A stretch of 64,000 bases of DNA from assembly GCF_014243395.1 (NCBI RefSeq), contig NZ_JACLCP010000001.1:682001-746000 (forward strand), written 5' to 3'. Both the position numbers and the translations under genes were made by a program. Source of the DNA: Winogradskyella flava. Lineage in GTDB: Bacteria > Bacteroidota > Bacteroidia > Flavobacteriales > Flavobacteriaceae. Of this stretch, positions 51,901-60,320 are shown in pieces (the first letter of the stretch is position 1; each line of letters starts with the position of its first letter). The notes below the pieces were generated by a model. That model was not told where the DNA came from and made no database searches. It worked only from the letters and a program-made list of their open reading frames with translations.

Positions 51901-52300
51901 TAACAACCTTTTCAAATAAAGCATCAGGATAAGTAACAATTATGGCTGGTTTTTTTCGCGAATTAATTCGGTTTAAAACTTCAGCTCTTAAAAGCACATT
52001 AGCATTATTGGTTTCCTCAATTTTGTATGGTCTTCTATAGCTACCGGGATAAAACAACACATCCTTATCGTTGATGAGTTGTTCTAAATCATTAAGGTAA
52101 TAAGCCGCCTCCTCTTTGTCATCAAATATTAGGAGAAATGGCTTTTCGGCAGTTTTAAAACTCTCGGCAATTACAATTGAAAATGAAGAGCCGACAAGTC
52201 CTTTTAAATGGGTTTTATTTTCAGAATTGGCAATAGCAATCCGCAGATTTTGCAGTTGCAAAGTCTGTGAAAAATTTTGGACAATTAAGGCTTTACTCAA
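48965..52300 (-). CDS. mfd: Transcription-repair coupling factor Mfd
   Basis: DNA translocase that removes stalled RNA polymerase and recruits UvrA. 1111 residues, full length. Order: UvrB-homology modules (GEFSVRGGIIDVFSF), RNA polymerase interaction domain (LEIGDYVTHIDHGIGRFGGLQKI), helicase with Walker A GDVGFGKTEVA and DEEQ box (LIVDEEQKFGV), the TRG motif region (FFIHNRIENI) and a C-terminal TRCF domain. The start is TTG at 52300 with AAAGGA just upstream; an in-frame stop 4 codons earlier excludes a longer form. Confidence 0.95.
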   Translation of the reverse strand: MSKALIVQNFSQTLQLQNLRIAIANSENKTHLKGLVGSSFSIVIAESFKTAEKPFLLIFDDKEEAAYYLNDLEQLINDKDVLFYPGSYRRPYKIEETNNANVLLRAEVLNRINSRKKPAIIVTYPDALFEKVVTKKELEKNTLKISVGNELSIDFVNEVLFEYKFKRVDFVTEPGEFSVRGGIIDVFSFSHDEPYRIEFFGDEVDSIRTFDVETQLSTERIKKVSIIPNVANKQIAENRESFLKYISNKTVVFSKNSSLIFSKIDEFFEKAEDAFKTLSKDIKHASPEELFCNSELLKRQFLEYNLIEFGSMAIYSKETVLFNTKPQPSFNKQFNLLIDDLNDNHAQGIANYIACVSEQQAQRFHDIFDDVEQDVHYKTVVLSLYKGFIDEEHKLAIYTDHQIFDRYHKFHLKNGYAKKQAITLKELTNLEIGDYVTHIDHGIGRFGGLQKIDVEGKKQEAIKLVYGERDVLYLSIHSLHKITKFNGKDGKPPKVYKLGSKAWKNLKQKTKSRVKEIAFNLIKLYAKRKLKKGFQYAPDSYMQHELEASFVYEDTPDQITSTADIKADMESERPMDRLVCGDVGFGKTEVAIRAAFKAVDNGKQVAVLVPTTILAYQHSRTFTERLKDFPVTVDYVNRFRTAKEKRETLEGLEKGSVDIIIGTHQLANKNVKFKDLGLLIVDEEQKFGVAVKEKLKTIKENVDVLTLTATPIPRTLQFSLMAARDLSVITTPPPNRYPIESHVIRFNEETIRDAISYEIQRGGQVFFIHNRIENIKEVAGMIQRLVPDAKIGIGHGQLDGKKLEQLMLAFMNGEFDVLVSTTIVESGLDVANANTIFINNANNFGLSDLHQMRGRVGRSNKKAFCYFITPEYSAMTTDARKRITALEQFTELGSGFNIAMKDLEIRGAGDLLGGEQSGFINDIGFDTYQKILNEAIEELKESEFADLYKDDGKPKQYVKDITIDTDFELLFPDDYVNNITERLNLYTKLNAIKNEEALEVFESEIIDRFGELPTQVSDLLDSVRLKWIATKMGIEKLIMKQGKLIGYFIQDQQSKFYQSDAFTKVLQFVQINSSKCKMKEKQTRNGLRLLITFEHIKSTKDALNALSKINE

Positions 52301-52318
52301 GTTCCTTTATTTGAGGTG

Positions 52319-52378
52319 CAAATATAAAATTTTTGAAGCGTTCAATAACGATAATTTCTATGAATAGAATTATATTTG
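52319..52378. promoter_or_regulatory. Divergent promoter region between mfd and TerB-like gene
   Basis: Two exact TAnnTTTG (-7) boxes: TATATTTG on the - strand at 52326-52319 (12-18 bases before mfd) and on the + strand at 52371-52378 (37 bases before the TerB-like ATG). A possible -33 TTG for mfd lies at 52345-52343, with a slightly short spacer of 16. Confidence 0.45.
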
Positions 52379-52414
52379 TTCACGATTTATTATTTGATAA
52401 TTAAAACTATAAAT

Positions 52415-52846
52415 ATGTCAATTTCAGATTTATTCGAAAGCGGATTTAAAAAGCGTAATGAAGATCATTTTGCAGCCATTGTTAGAGTTGCGATGAGTGA
52501 TGGTGTTATCAATGAGGCAGAGAAAGCATTTTTAGATCGCCTTGCTACACGATTGGACATTACAGAGAGAGAATACAAAGAAATTCTTAAAGATTATAAG
52601 AGCCACCCAATTAATGCGCCACATTCTTATGATAAACGTTTGGAGCGTTTATATGATTTGGCGCGAATGGTTTGGGCAGATCACATCGAAGGACCAAACC
52701 AAGTGAGCTTGCTAGAAAAACTATGCATAGGTTTAGGTTTTAACCAAGACAATGTAAAGTATATTGCAGATAAGGCCTTGACTTTAGTACACTATGAAGT
52801 TGACTTGGACGAGTTTACAGAAAAAATGAAAAAGATGAATCAATAG
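52415..52846 (+). CDS. TerB-like protein
   Basis: A 143-residue soluble helical protein starting at ATG 52415. The TerB domain core is visible: FAAIVRVAMSDGVINEAEKAFLDRLATRLDIT, with the metal-binding D/E pattern, followed by further helices (VSLLEKLCIGLGFNQDNVKYIADKAL). TerB family members bind metals and occur with tellurite resistance or membrane stress systems; here it is a single gene. Its last 18 bases, including the stop codon, are duplicated in tandem directly downstream. Confidence 0.75.
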   Translation: MSISDLFESGFKKRNEDHFAAIVRVAMSDGVINEAEKAFLDRLATRLDITEREYKEILKDYKSHPINAPHSYDKRLERLYDLARMVWADHIEGPNQVSLLEKLCIGLGFNQDNVKYIADKALTLVHYEVDLDEFTEKMKKMNQ

Positions 52847-52864
52847 AAAAAGATGAATCAATAG
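52829..52864 (+). repeat. 18-bp tandem duplication across a stop codon
   Basis: aaaaagatgaatcaatag occurs twice in a row at 52829-52846 and 52847-52864. The second copy is outside the gene and does not alter the protein. Confidence 0.9.
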
Positions 52865-52881
52865 TTGATTCTTGCACAAAC

Positions 52882-52912
52882 AAAAAAGGCGAACATCATG
52901 TTCGCCTTTTTT
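52882..52912. terminator. Strong bidirectional terminator between TerB-like gene and fbp
   Basis: A perfect 15-bp stem (aaaaaaggcgaacat / atgttcgcctttttt) with one base between the arms, with A and T runs at either side. Confidence 0.85.
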
Positions 52913-52929
52913 GTTTAAATACCTTAAAA

Positions 52930-53940
52930 CTATTGTTCTGCATTGTGCATAAACTCTTCTGCCTTTTCTACCATGTTTTTACTACCACATATAAAAGGTA
53001 CGCGCTCATGAAGTTCGGTGGGCTGAATGTCCATAATACGTGTAAAGCCATCACTAGCTTTGCCATTAGCTTGCTCAGCTAAAAATGCCATGGGATTACA
53101 CTCATAGAGTAAACGCAATTTACCTTTTGCGTTTTTAGAACTTTTAGGATACATGTATATGCCACCTTTTATCATATTTCTATGAAAGTCAGATACTAGT
53201 GACCCTATGTATCGTGAGGTATAGGGTCTGTTACCTTCTTCCATTTGACAGTATTTTATATAGTTTTTGATACCCCTAGGGAAATGAATGTAATTACCTT
53301 CATTAACAGAATAGATATTGCCATCCTCGGGGAATTGCATGTCTGGATGTGACAAGTAAAAAGAACCAATCGCCGGATTTAAAGTGAATCCGTTAACGCC
53401 ATGCCCTGTAGTGTATACTAGCATCGTTGATGTGCCATAAACAACATAACCAGCTGCAACTTGTTGATTTCCTTTCTGTAGAAAATCTTCAATGGTTACA
53501 GGTGTACCAACAGGAGTTACGCGTCTATAAATTGAAAAAATGGTACCCACAGAGACATTCACGTCTATATTGGACGAACCATCTAATGGATCAATTAATA
53601 CGATATATTTGTTCTGATGATTTTCATCTTGACTGTTAATTGCAATAAAATCATCTTCTTCTTCACTGGCTATACCACAAACAATATTACGCTTGGTCAT
53701 GGTTTGTATAAATTTATCGTTAGCGTAAACGTCTAATTTTTGCTGATCTTCACCTTGAATATTCGTATCGCCTGCGGCTCCGATAATATCTACAAGACCA
53801 GCTTTATTAACCTCGTGGTTAACTACTTTAGCCGCTAGTCGTATCGAATTTATAAGTCGAGATAGCTCCCCAGAAGTATATTTAAAAGAAGCTTGATTTT
53901 CAATGATAAACTCGCCAAGAGTTTGATTGCGTTGAGACAT
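52930..53940 (-). CDS. fbp: Fructose-1,6-bisphosphatase, class I
   Basis: Gluconeogenic hydrolysis of fructose 1,6-bisphosphate; 336 residues, cytoplasmic. Metal site ASEEEDDF and the family signature [21 protein letters not shown] are intact, as is [35 protein letters not shown] for substrate binding. Length is standard. Divergent from the GNAT gene across about 210 bases; a gATATTTG box upstream may be its promoter. Confidence 0.96.
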   Translation of the reverse strand: MSQRNQTLGEFIIENQASFKYTSGELSRLINSIRLAAKVVNHEVNKAGLVDIIGAAGDTNIQGEDQQKLDVYANDKFIQTMTKRNIVCGIASEEEDDFIAINSQDENHQNKYIVLIDPLDGSSNIDVNVSVGTIFSIYRRVTPVGTPVTIEDFLQKGNQQVAAGYVVYGTSTMLVYTTGHGVNGFTLNPAIGSFYLSHPDMQFPEDGNIYSVNEGNYIHFPRGIKNYIKYCQMEEGNRPYTSRYIGSLVSDFHRNMIKGGIYMYPKSSKNAKGKLRLLYECNPMAFLAEQANGKASDGFTRIMDIQPTELHERVPFICGSKNMVEKAEEFMHNAEQ

Positions 53941-54151
53941 GAAGTATTATATTGATTAATTGGCACAAATATCGCACTTTTTAATAAACTATAACGTTTT
54001 CGTATGAAACTCCCAATGGTCATTGTAATTTTTAGCAATAGACTATAGTTGCGACTAGAAATGTTTGAAGTTTTTCAGCCTTGATTAACGCGTAAATAAA
54101 TTGTTATGTAAAGTCAGTTTAGATTATATTTGAGTTCCTTTTTAAAACTGT

Positions 54152-54631
54152 ATGAACCAACCAAGATTAGCCACAAAAAGTGATATGCCCAGAGTTTTAG
54201 AACTCATAAATGCATTGGCAGTGTTTGAGAAAGAACCAGACGCGGTTGAGATTACGCTTACAGATTTGGAAAATGATGGCTTTGGGGAGCAACCAAAATT
54301 CGTCTGTTTTGTTGTTGAAATCAATGATAGCGTAGAAGGTATTGCTATAGTATACCCTAGGTACTCTACTTGGAAAGGAGAAGTTTTGCATCTCGAAGAT
54401 CTTATTGTAAGCGAAAAATGTAGAGGCACGGGTTTAGGAACCAAGCTGTTAGATGCCGTTGTAACTTATGCAAGTGACATTGGTGTTAAACGCGTGAGTT
54501 GGGAAGTTCTAGATTGGAACGAACCGGCTATAAATTTCTATGAAAGTAAAGGTGCCAATGTTATGCGAGATTGGGATGTAGTACAATTGGACGAAAAGGG
54601 AATTTCAAACTATTTAGATAATATTAATTAA
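54152..54631 (+). CDS. GNAT N-acetyltransferase
   Basis: A 159-residue acetyl-CoA-dependent transferase of the spermidine/thialysine (SAT-like) type: LATKSDMPRVLELINALAVFEKEPDAVEIT, EDLIVSEKCRGTGLGTKLLDAV (acetyl-CoA loop) and VSWEVLDWNEPAINFYESKGA. Soluble. It stands 24 bases before the aspartate kinase gene in the same direction, probably one operon. The true amine substrate is unknown. Confidence 0.88.
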   Translation: MNQPRLATKSDMPRVLELINALAVFEKEPDAVEITLTDLENDGFGEQPKFVCFVVEINDSVEGIAIVYPRYSTWKGEVLHLEDLIVSEKCRGTGLGTKLLDAVVTYASDIGVKRVSWEVLDWNEPAINFYESKGANVMRDWDVVQLDEKGISNYLDNIN

Positions 54632-54655
54632 ATAAGATTCCCAACTGTTTGGGAA

Positions 54656-55912
54656 ATGGCTATGCAAATTTTCAAATTTGGAGGCGCATCAGTAAAGGAT
54701 GCTAAAGGGGTAAAGAATTTAGCATCAGTGCTAAAAACGACAGGTTATGATAAAACTTTAATTGTCGTTTCTGCCATGGGTAAAACCACCAATGCCATAG
54801 AAACGGTTATTAAAAGTTATTTGGAAAACAAGTCTGAATTACAAAGCGCTATCCATGAGGTTATTAAATTTCATAATGAAATTCTTTTGGACTTATTTGA
54901 CAATGAACGGCATCAAGTCTTTTCTGATGTCAAAGCATTTTTTGATGAATTAACCCTGTTTTTCAAAACCAATAAATCTCCAGATTACAACTACGTTTAC
55001 GATCAAACCATTGGCTTTGGGGAAATGATTTCAACGATCATAATTGGCCATTATCTTAATGACATAGGATTAAAGAACAACTGGCTAGATGTAAGACATT
55101 TTATTAAAACGGATAATTATTACAGACGCGCCAATGTTAATTGGGAACGTACTCAAGAACTTATTGCATCAAATTTCGATAGCTCTAAACTAAATATTAC
55201 ACAAGGCTTTTTAGGTAGCGATGCCAATAACTTTACAACATCTTTAGGACGAGAGGGTAGTGACTATACCGCAGCAATTTTTGCATATTGTTTAAATGCC
55301 AATAGTGTCACTATTTGGAAAGACGTATCAGGTGTATTGAATGCCGATCCGCGTTATTTTGAAAACGCTCAGTTATTACACCAAATTTCATATACTGAAG
55401 CTATAGAGCTGGCATTTTATGGTGCCTCAGTAATTCATCCTAAAACGCTTCAGCCATTACAACAAAAAGAAATCCCCTTATATGTGAAATCTTTTTTAAA
55501 TCCAGAGGCTAATGGCACATGTGTAAGTAAAGGCAAGACGCTTGATCCGGAGATACCATGTTTTATAGTGAAGAAAAATCAGATTCTTATTTCGTTGTCA
55601 TCATTGGATTTTTCCTATATCGTTGAAGAAAACATTAGTGAAATTTTCAGCCTTTTGCATTTATACAAAATGAAAGTCGATGTCATTCAGAATTCAGCTA
55701 TTAGCTTTTCGGTGTGTGTAGATAACATCTATGACAATCTAGAAAAGCTGTTACAACATCTCAAGGCTAAATTTAAAGTCACAAGTCATAACAATGTAAG
55801 CTTATATACCGTTAGGCATTATACGGATTCCGCTATAAAGGAGTTGGAAAAAGATAAAACCGTGCTTTTGAAGCAGTTAACACAAGGCACGGTCCAAATA
55901 GTAACTAAATAA
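54656..55912 (+). CDS. Aspartate kinase
   Basis: First step of the lysine/threonine/methionine pathway, phosphorylation of aspartate; 418 residues. Start at ATG 54656 (the second Met two codons later is also possible). N-terminal KFGGASVKDA and the GREGSDYTAAIFAYCLNANSVTIWKDVSGVLNADPR region are intact. The C-terminal ACT part is present but diverged (LISLSSLDFSYIVEENISEIFSLLHLYKMKVDVIQNSAISFSV), so feedback control may differ. Single-function, not fused to homoserine dehydrogenase. Confidence 0.92.
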   Translation: MAMQIFKFGGASVKDAKGVKNLASVLKTTGYDKTLIVVSAMGKTTNAIETVIKSYLENKSELQSAIHEVIKFHNEILLDLFDNERHQVFSDVKAFFDELTLFFKTNKSPDYNYVYDQTIGFGEMISTIIIGHYLNDIGLKNNWLDVRHFIKTDNYYRRANVNWERTQELIASNFDSSKLNITQGFLGSDANNFTTSLGREGSDYTAAIFAYCLNANSVTIWKDVSGVLNADPRYFENAQLLHQISYTEAIELAFYGASVIHPKTLQPLQQKEIPLYVKSFLNPEANGTCVSKGKTLDPEIPCFIVKKNQILISLSSLDFSYIVEENISEIFSLLHLYKMKVDVIQNSAISFSVCVDNIYDNLEKLLQHLKAKFKVTSHNNVSLYTVRHYTDSAIKELEKDKTVLLKQLTQGTVQIVTK

Positions 55913-55931
55913 CATTTACTACATTTGTTTT

Positions 55932-57761
55932 ATGGGGAAATCGTCTAATTCAGGATTAGTTACCGCTAAAGAAGTAGCCAAAGCTATCAATGCTGACAAG
56001 TACGGTTTCTTAGGTACTTTTTTTGGTTGGGTATTGATGAAAGTTCTCAAGATATCTTCAATAAATAGGATATATAAACGCAATAAACACTTAACGGATT
56101 TAGACTTTTTAAACGCTTTACTTGACGATTTTCAGATTAAGTTTGAAATTCCTGAGGAAGACCTAAAACGTTTGCCCAAAGATGGGTCATATATTACTAT
56201 ATCCAATCATCCGTTAGGCGGTATTGATGGTATCTTACTATTAAAGTTGATGCTGGAACAGCGAAGTGATTTTAAGATCATCGCTAATTTTTTATTACAT
56301 CGTATAGAACCTTTAAAGCCTTATATCATGCCCGTAAATCCTTTTGAAGACAGAAAGGATGCAAAAAGCAGTGTGACCGGATTTAAGAATGCCATTGTAC
56401 ATTTAAGAGACGGACACCCTCTTGGCGTGTTTCCAGCAGGAGAGGTTTCTACATATAGAGATGGCAAATTAGTTGTGGATAAACCTTGGGAAGAAGCTGC
56501 AATGAAATTAATTAAGAAAGCCGAAGTCCCTGTCGTGCCTATTTATTTTCATGCAAAGAATAGTCGATTATTCTACAGATTATCTAAACTTAGCGATACG
56601 CTAAGGACAGCAAAATTACCTTCGGAATTATTGACTCAAAAGCGAAGGACCATTAAGGTTAGGATAGGACGACCAATTTCGGTCAAAGACCAGAAAGAAC
56701 ATGAAACGCTTCCGGATTTTTCAGATTTCTTAAGACGGAAAACCTATATGCTATCCAAGACTTTTGAGGATAAGCCTAAAATTTTAGATAATATCAAATC
56801 TACCGTTAAGGTTCCAAAGCCTCCAAAGCGTATCGTGACTCCAATAGATACCAAGGTCATGGTTGATGAGGTGGAACGTTTAAGGGAAAAGGATTGTAGG
56901 CTACTGATCAGTAAAAATTATGAGGTCTATTTGGCATCGGCTGAGGATATGCCAAACATTTTAAGGGAAGTAGGCAGATTAAGGGAAATTACATTTAGGG
57001 AAGTAGGAGAAGGCACAAATGAAGCTATAGACTTAGATACCTTTGACACCTATTACCATCATATGTTTTTATGGGACAACGAGAATAAAGTAGTCGCTGG
57101 TGCCTACAGAATGGGACTGGGATCGCAGATTTTTGAACGCCACGGGATAGATGGTTTTTATCTACAAGATTTATTTCGATTTGAGCCAGAACTCTATAAA
57201 ATGATGAGCCAATCCATAGAAATGGGACGTGCATTTATCATTAAAGAATACCAGCAAAAACCGATGCCACTCTTTTTACTTTGGAAAGGTATTGTACACA
57301 CCACTTTACGCTATCCAGAACATAAGTATTTAATCGGAGGTGTAAGTATAAGTAATCAATTTTCTAACTTTTCAAAAAGCTTGATGATTGAGTTTATGAA
57401 ATCTCATTATTACGATCCTTATGTGGCTCAATATGTGCATCCTAAGAAAGAGTTTAAGGTAAAACTAAAGGATGCGGATAAAGATTTTGTTTTTGATGAA
57501 ACAGCGGCGGATCTAAATAAATTCGATAAAATTATTGACGAAGTAGAACCAGGAGCATTGCGCTTACCGGTACTGCTAAAAAAATATATAAAGCAGAATG
57601 CTAAACTTGTAGCATTCAATGTAGATCCTTTATTTAATAATGCCGTAGATGGACTTATGTACATAAAGATAGCTGACTTACCAGAAAGTACCGTAAGACC
57701 AGTTATGGAAGAGTTTCAAGCGGAGCTGGAGCGAAAGTTTATGGATAATCATGATAAGTAG
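55932..57761 (+). CDS. olsF: Bifunctional acyltransferase, OlsF-like
   Basis: A 609-residue fusion. N-terminal PlsC-type O-acyltransferase (about 60-290) with ITISNHPLGGIDGILLL (His93 and Asp99, an HX5D spacing) and VFPAGEVSTYRDG. C-terminal OlsB/GNAT-like N-acyltransferase (about 325-590) with REITFREVGEGTNEAIDLDTFDTYYHHMFLWD and GRAFIIKEYQQKPMPLFLLWKGI. In Flavobacterium and Serratia such proteins make aminolipids (ornithine lipid) in one chain. Likely membrane-associated. It is 19 bases after aspartate kinase and overlaps the next gene by 11. Confidence 0.82.
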   Translation: MGKSSNSGLVTAKEVAKAINADKYGFLGTFFGWVLMKVLKISSINRIYKRNKHLTDLDFLNALLDDFQIKFEIPEEDLKRLPKDGSYITISNHPLGGIDGILLLKLMLEQRSDFKIIANFLLHRIEPLKPYIMPVNPFEDRKDAKSSVTGFKNAIVHLRDGHPLGVFPAGEVSTYRDGKLVVDKPWEEAAMKLIKKAEVPVVPIYFHAKNSRLFYRLSKLSDTLRTAKLPSELLTQKRRTIKVRIGRPISVKDQKEHETLPDFSDFLRRKTYMLSKTFEDKPKILDNIKSTVKVPKPPKRIVTPIDTKVMVDEVERLREKDCRLLISKNYEVYLASAEDMPNILREVGRLREITFREVGEGTNEAIDLDTFDTYYHHMFLWDNENKVVAGAYRMGLGSQIFERHGIDGFYLQDLFRFEPELYKMMSQSIEMGRAFIIKEYQQKPMPLFLLWKGIVHTTLRYPEHKYLIGGVSISNQFSNFSKSLMIEFMKSHYYDPYVAQYVHPKKEFKVKLKDADKDFVFDETAADLNKFDKIIDEVEPGALRLPVLLKKYIKQNAKLVAFNVDPLFNNAVDGLMYIKIADLPESTVRPVMEEFQAELERKFMDNHDK

Positions 57762-58758
57762 AATTCTTTTTATAGCTTTATTTCTACCAATTTTTTCCAT
57801 CTCCCAGACACTTACAGGACGTGTTGTCGACAAATCTACTCAAGAGCCCATTGAAACGGCGTCTATTTATTTTGATAATACGACTGTTGGCACGACAACA
57901 GATGAAAATGGTGAATTTTCAATTTCTTATACAAATGCCATTCAATCTATACTAGTCATCTCATATTTAGGTTACGAGCGAGTTTTAATTGCTGACTACC
58001 GGGATAGGAGCAATCTAGTTATTGAGTTGGTTGAAGCTGATAACGAACTTGATGAAGTGTTTATAGCATATGATGATGGCTTAACAAGAAGACAGAAATT
58101 ACGCTTATTCAGAAAGGAGTTTCTGGGAAGTTCTAAATTTGGTAAATCCTGTAAAATATTAAATGAAGAGGATATCATATTGCATTACGACAAACAAGAT
58201 AGGATTTTATATGCGAGCTCTCCAAGGCCTATTAAAATCTTAAACAAAGCTTTGCAATATGAAATTGATTATGATATAGAGGATTTTGAAATAAAATTCA
58301 GGTACGTTGATACTAATACTAATGAGTTTGTTTACGATAGGATACTCATTACGGGAACTTCCTTTTATGAAAATTTGAAAGATTCAGAAAAGAAAAGTGT
58401 TTTGAAAAAGCGAAAGAACGCATTTGAGGGTTCCGTTCAACATTTTATGCGCTCATTATATAATGAAAATCTTTATGATGAAGGTTATTTGATTTTTCAT
58501 AAGGGCTTTAAGGTTAAAGAATGGGACTATTTCAAAGTTAGAGTTTTAGAGAACTCAGATTTAAAAGAAGTGAAACTTATCAAAAAAGTTACCATCTTAT
58601 TTAATAAAGATTTACAATCTGACCTGTATTTAACACTAGATAAGTTTTATGTAGATGCTTATGGTAATTACACTCCTATTATTGGAGTTTACTTCAGTGG
58701 TTATATGGGAAGTCAGCGCGTTGGTGATGCACTGCCTTTGGATTATGGCCTTGATTAG
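57751..58758 (+). CDS. CarboxypepD_reg-like secreted protein
   Basis: A 335-residue exported protein: signal peptide (LFIALFLPIFSISQ), a CarboxypepD_reg-like domain at about 18-90 (LTGRVVDKSTQEPIETASIYFDNTTVGTTTDENGEFSI), then a globular region of unknown fold (RRQKLRLFRKEFLGSSKFGKSCKIL; FVYDRILITGTSFYENLKDSEKK). No TonB plug or barrel, so not a receptor. Starts inside the acyltransferase gene by 11 bases and ends with a strong terminator. May act on the surface or periplasm. Confidence 0.8.
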   Translation: MISRILFIALFLPIFSISQTLTGRVVDKSTQEPIETASIYFDNTTVGTTTDENGEFSISYTNAIQSILVISYLGYERVLIADYRDRSNLVIELVEADNELDEVFIAYDDGLTRRQKLRLFRKEFLGSSKFGKSCKILNEEDIILHYDKQDRILYASSPRPIKILNKALQYEIDYDIEDFEIKFRYVDTNTNEFVYDRILITGTSFYENLKDSEKKSVLKKRKNAFEGSVQHFMRSLYNENLYDEGYLIFHKGFKVKEWDYFKVRVLENSDLKEVKLIKKVTILFNKDLQSDLYLTLDKFYVDAYGNYTPIIGVYFSGYMGSQRVGDALPLDYGLD

Positions 58759-58767
58759 AAGAAAGAA

Positions 58768-58796
58768 AAAACCCAGAATTGTAAATTCTGGGTTTT
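58768..58796. terminator. Terminator after CarboxypepD_reg gene
   Basis: A perfect 13-bp stem (aaaacccagaatt / aattctgggtttt) with loop gta; bidirectional with A/T runs. Confidence 0.85.
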
Positions 58797-58802
58797 AAAA
58801 TT

Positions 58803-59282
58803 TTAAAGTCCTTTAAACCACTCTTGGAATTGTTCTCCAAGTAAGAAAGTAGGTTTCATTTCGCCACCCAGTGCGCTTATTAAGCTCATTATCCAGGCGA
58901 CTAATAGCACTAGTCCAACAACAAGACCTAATAAAGGAATCCAGCCTAGAACAATACCGACCAAGCACAATCCTAACATCTGTCTTATATAAAATGAACC
59001 AATCTCAGTTTTATTACTGCCGTTCATAATAAGGGCAATAATCCATCCTATTATAGTAATATGAGCAATAATGGCTACATTTTTACCATCACTTAATACT
59101 TCTTTGGCATCTTCTGCGAATTCTGTCGCTTTTTCCTTAGCATCACCTGCAAATTCCTTGGCATCATCTGCTAGTTCACTTGCTTTCTGGCTTATTTTCT
59201 CGCCAGTACGTTTTGCAGTATCTTTTGCATCATCGAGCATATCGTTAAGGTCATCACCTAAATCTTTATTATCATCTGACAT
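58803..59282 (-). CDS. DUF4870 membrane protein with LEA-like N-terminal helix
   Basis: A 159-residue protein. Residues 1-65 are a lysine/alanine/aspartate helix with 11-residue LEA-type periodicity (DDAKEFAGDAKEKATEFAED). Residues about 70-150 form a DUF4870 domain: NVAIIAHITIIGWIIALIM, a short loop, and FYIRQMLGLCLVGIVLGWIPLLGLVVGLVLLVAWIM, typically three spans. Its N-terminal block resembles the next gene upstream; the two may come from one ancestral helix gene. Function unknown; a role in osmotic or drying stress is conceivable. Confidence 0.75.
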   Translation of the reverse strand: MSDDNKDLGDDLNDMLDDAKDTAKRTGEKISQKASELADDAKEFAGDAKEKATEFAEDAKEVLSDGKNVAIIAHITIIGWIIALIMNGSNKTEIGSFYIRQMLGLCLVGIVLGWIPLLGLVVGLVLLVAWIMSLISALGGEMKPTFLLGEQFQEWFKGL

Positions 59283-59327
59283 AGTTATATGTGTTTTGGT
59301 TAGACCATAAAGTTAATAAAAATGTGC

Positions 59328-59873
59328 TTACTTCTTCCCGAATAGCTTACTAAAAAACCCTTTGGTTTTTTCCTTCGCCTCAGTGTAGGTTTCCTTGGCG
59401 TCTTCAGCTAAATCTTCTAGTTTATCTTCAGCAACATCAGCAAACTCACTTATTTTTTCACCAGCCTCACTTGCGAACTCTTTTGCTTTTTCTTTTGCTT
59501 CAGCATAAGTTTCTTTAGCGTCTTCAGCTAAATGAGCCGCCTTTTCCTTTGCAATATCTGTAAACTCTTCAATTTTTTCACTAGCATCATCCGCAAATTC
59601 AGAAGCCTTTTCTTTGGCATTACTGTAAATCTCTTTTGCATCCTCATTAATAAACTCAGTAGCTTTTTCTTTTACATTCCCCAAAACTTCTTTGGCATCG
59701 CTCGCAAGTTCACTGGCTTTCTCCTTGGCTGAATCAAATGCATCTGAAGCATTCTCCTTTAAAGTATTGGCCTTGTCTGCAATAGCGTCTTTGGTATCAT
59801 TAATAGTGGTGTCTTCTGTATGAGTTACAGCATCGTTTAAATTGTCTTCTAAGTTGTTGTTTTCTTCTGTCAT
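59328..59873 (-). CDS. LEA-like repeat protein, 11-residue periodicity
   Basis: A 181-residue soluble, strongly charged protein composed of repeated Ala/Lys/Glu/Asp units (AKEKASEFADDA, DAKETYAEAKEKAKEF), which form long amphipathic helices as in group 3 LEA and YtxH-type proteins. It ends with a small hydrophobic/basic tail GFFSKLFGKK. Such proteins protect membranes and enzymes from drying or cold. 45 bases upstream of the DUF4870 gene on the same strand, and its N-terminus (NLEDNLNDAV) resembles that of the neighbour (DLGDDLNDML). Confidence 0.78.
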   Translation of the reverse strand: MTEENNNLEDNLNDAVTHTEDTTINDTKDAIADKANTLKENASDAFDSAKEKASELASDAKEVLGNVKEKATEFINEDAKEIYSNAKEKASEFADDASEKIEEFTDIAKEKAAHLAEDAKETYAEAKEKAKEFASEAGEKISEFADVAEDKLEDLAEDAKETYTEAKEKTKGFFSKLFGKK

Positions 59874-59929
59874 TGTAGTTGATTTTAGTAGTAATTATTA
59901 GTAGAAGAATGCATTAAATAGTTACAATT

Positions 59930-60316
59930 TTATTTAAATGCTTGGTCAACAGGCTCCCAGAGTTCTATCTTATTGCCATCGTTGTCAAGAATCCAACCGA
60001 ACTTTCCATAATCGTATTCTTCCACGTCTCCTACTATTGTGACACCTTCTTCCTTTAAAGTCACTAATAATTCCTTTAAATTTTCAACGCGATAGTTAAA
60101 CATAAAGTCTTTCTTGGATGGTTCATAGTATTTAGTGTCTTCTGCAAACGGACTCCATTGTGTGGAGCAATCATTACCGTCTTTATCTTTCCACCAAAAG
60201 GTACAACCATAATCGTCCGTATTGAAACCTAAGTGTTTTTTATACCAATCTTTTGAGGCTTTTGGGTCCTTAGTCTTAAAGAATAGACCACCAATTCCTG
60301 TTACTCGTTTTTTCAT
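59930..60316 (-). CDS. VOC family (glyoxalase-like) protein
   Basis: A 128-residue single vicinal-oxygen-chelate domain: VTGIGGLFFKTKDPKASKDWYKKHLGF, MFNYRVENLKELLVTLKEEG, and FGWILDNDGNKIELWEPVDQ with a metal-ligand Glu. A metal-dependent lyase, dioxygenase or resistance function is possible; which is unknown. Its start is 4 bases after the stop of the GNAT gene upstream; part of a small cluster of solute enzymes on the - strand. Confidence 0.85.
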   Translation of the reverse strand: MKKRVTGIGGLFFKTKDPKASKDWYKKHLGFNTDDYGCTFWWKDKDGNDCSTQWSPFAEDTKYYEPSKKDFMFNYRVENLKELLVTLKEEGVTIVGDVEEYDYGKFGWILDNDGNKIELWEPVDQAFK

Positions 60317-60320
60317 CGTT

